Shown: positions 63,196 to 64,000 of the stretch, in pieces
Layout: the number at the start of each line of letters is the position of its first letter
Position numbering within the stretch: position 1 is the first letter of the stretch
Assembly: GCF_016598475.1 (NCBI RefSeq)
Contig: NZ_JAEMUX010000010.1
Span: 62,001-126,000 of the forward strand
Source of the DNA: Streptomyces adelaidensis
GTDB taxonomy: Bacteria > Actinomycetota > Actinomycetes > Streptomycetales > Streptomycetaceae
Direction of reading: 5' to 3'
Length of the DNA: 64,000 bases
The notes under the pieces: generated by a model
The model's database searches: none
Told to the model about the DNA's origin: nothing
The model's input: only the letters and a program-made list of their open reading frames with translations
Position numbers and translations under genes: made by a program

Positions 63196-64000
63196 ATGGC
63201 CATGTCGATGGACGCCATCTCCGTCATCCGCACCAAGCGCGACCGCGGCGAGCTCAGCGACGAACAGATCGACTGGGTCATCGACGCCTACACCCGCGGC
63301 GAGGTCGCCGACTACCAGATGGCCGCCCTCAACATGGCCATCCTCCTCAACGGCATGGACCGCCGGGAGATCTCCCGCTGGACGGCCGCGATGATCGCCT
63401 CCGGTGAGCGCATGGACTTCTCGTCCCTGTCCCGCCCGACCGCCGACAAGCACTCCACGGGCGGCGTCGGCGACAAGATCACGCTCCCGCTGGCACCCCT
63501 GGTGGCGGCCTGCGGCGCGGCCGTCCCCCAGCTCTCCGGGCGGGGCCTCGGCCACACGGGCGGCACCCTCGACAAGCTGGAGTCGATCCCGGGCTGGCGC
63601 GCGCTCCTCTCCAACGAGGAGATGCTGTCCGTGCTGGACGGCGTCGGCGCGGTGATCTGCGCTGCGGGCGACGGCCTGGCCCCGGCGGACAAGAAGCTCT
63701 ACGCGCTGCGCGACGTGACGGGCACGGTGGAGGCGATCCCGCTCATCGCCTCCTCGATCATGTCGAAGAAGATCGCCGAGGGGACCGGCTCGCTGGTCCT
63801 GGACGTGAAGGTGGGCACGGGCGCCTTCATGAAGACCATCGAGGACGCCCGCGAGCTGGCCTCCACGATGGTCGGCCTGGGCACCGACCACGGCGTGAAG
63901 ACCGTCGCCCTGCTGACGGACATGGCGACCCCGCTCGGCCTGACGGCGGGCAACGCCCTTGAGGTCCGCGAGTCGGTCGAGGTCCTCGCGGGCGGCGGCC
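63196..64000 (+). CDS. deoA: Thymidine phosphorylase, partial (runs off window edge)
   Basis: The N-terminal 268 residues of a pyrimidine-nucleoside phosphorylase: MDAISVIRTKRDRGELSDEQ, phosphate-binding DKHSTGGVGDKITLPLAPLV, GRGLGHTGGTLDKLESIPG, and SSIMSKKIAEG with LDVKVGTGAFMKT. It splits thymidine or uridine to base and deoxyribose/ribose-1-phosphate, completing the salvage operon. GGAAGGAA lies before the ATG at 63196; ATGs at 63202 and 63208 are also in frame. The C-terminus is outside the window. Confidence 0.96.
   Translation, partial: MAMSMDAISVIRTKRDRGELSDEQIDWVIDAYTRGEVADYQMAALNMAILLNGMDRREISRWTAAMIASGERMDFSSLSRPTADKHSTGGVGDKITLPLAPLVAACGAAVPQLSGRGLGHTGGTLDKLESIPGWRALLSNEEMLSVLDGVGAVICAAGDGLAPADKKLYALRDVTGTVEAIPLIASSIMSKKIAEGTGSLVLDVKVGTGAFMKTIEDARELASTMVGLGTDHGVKTVALLTDMATPLGLTAGNALEVRESVEVLAGGG

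Overview
The window is a high-GC (roughly 70 percent or more) actinobacterial chromosome segment with GTG and TTG starts, strong third-codon GC bias and long antisense open frames. The gene order (D-Ala-D-Ala carboxypeptidase, SCO4848-type small membrane protein, metallophosphoesterase, sdhCDAB, GH20 hexosaminidase, acyl-CoA mutase, Kdn/sialate cluster, nucleoside ABC transporter, cdd, deoA) matches my memory of the Streptomyces coelicolor core around SCO4847-SCO4890. The organism is therefore almost certainly a Streptomyces; no alignment was run.

Layout. 0-9.6 kb: end of a DprE1-like oxidase, a broken PAP2 gene, a YihY/BrkB membrane protein, DacC-type carboxypeptidase, small membrane protein, metallophosphoesterase, an orphan family-5 solute-binding protein, a TetR-controlled three-gene operon with two matching palindromic operators, and a VOC protein. 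9.7-19.3 kb (accessory): a secreted FG-GAP protein and a large RHS/YD-repeat polymorphic toxin arranged head to head, both without normal 5' ends, then a candidate immunity gene. 19.3-25.6 kb: a secreted Cip1-like protein, two TM2-domain proteins flanking a DUF2752 protein, and the succinate dehydrogenase operon sdhCDAB. 25.7-38.8 kb: OHCU decarboxylase, GH20, a DUF4328 protein, two conserved hypotheticals, a large PGRP/FG-GAP secreted protein whose amidase site looks degenerate, two paralogous ECF sigma/one-TM protein pairs, a candidate small RNA and an L,D-transpeptidase. 39-40.6 kb: a methylmalonyl-CoA-mutase-like large subunit.

40.5-49.4 kb is a cell-wall glycopolymer cluster: methyltransferase, acyltransferase remnant, polysialyltransferase-like and GT2 glycosyltransferases on the minus strand; DUF6716 glycosyltransferase, CMP-nonulosonate synthetase fused to a HAD phosphatase, a NeuB-type synthase and a further transferase-like protein on the plus strand. 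Together they could make and polymerise a CMP-activated nonulosonic acid, probably Kdn, for teichulosonic acid. 49.5-53.8 kb is an accessory type VII secretion effector island: two WXG100 proteins, an RNase A-like toxin with its immunity gene, then an orphan RNase A-like toxin tip with a CdiI-type immunity gene. 54.4-64 kb returns to core genes: M20 amidohydrolase, two paralogous BMP nucleoside-binding lipoproteins, a tightly overlapped ABC ATPase and two permeases, cytidine deaminase and the start of thymidine phosphorylase, forming a nucleoside uptake and salvage operon.

The most notable signals are a 13-bp tandem repeat that separates a sigma factor from its partner gene and shifts the reading frame; the repeat-bearing insertion inside the CMP-sugar synthetase domain; the loss of metal-ligand residues in the PGRP protein; the displaced RNase toxin tip; and the truncated head-to-head RHS locus.
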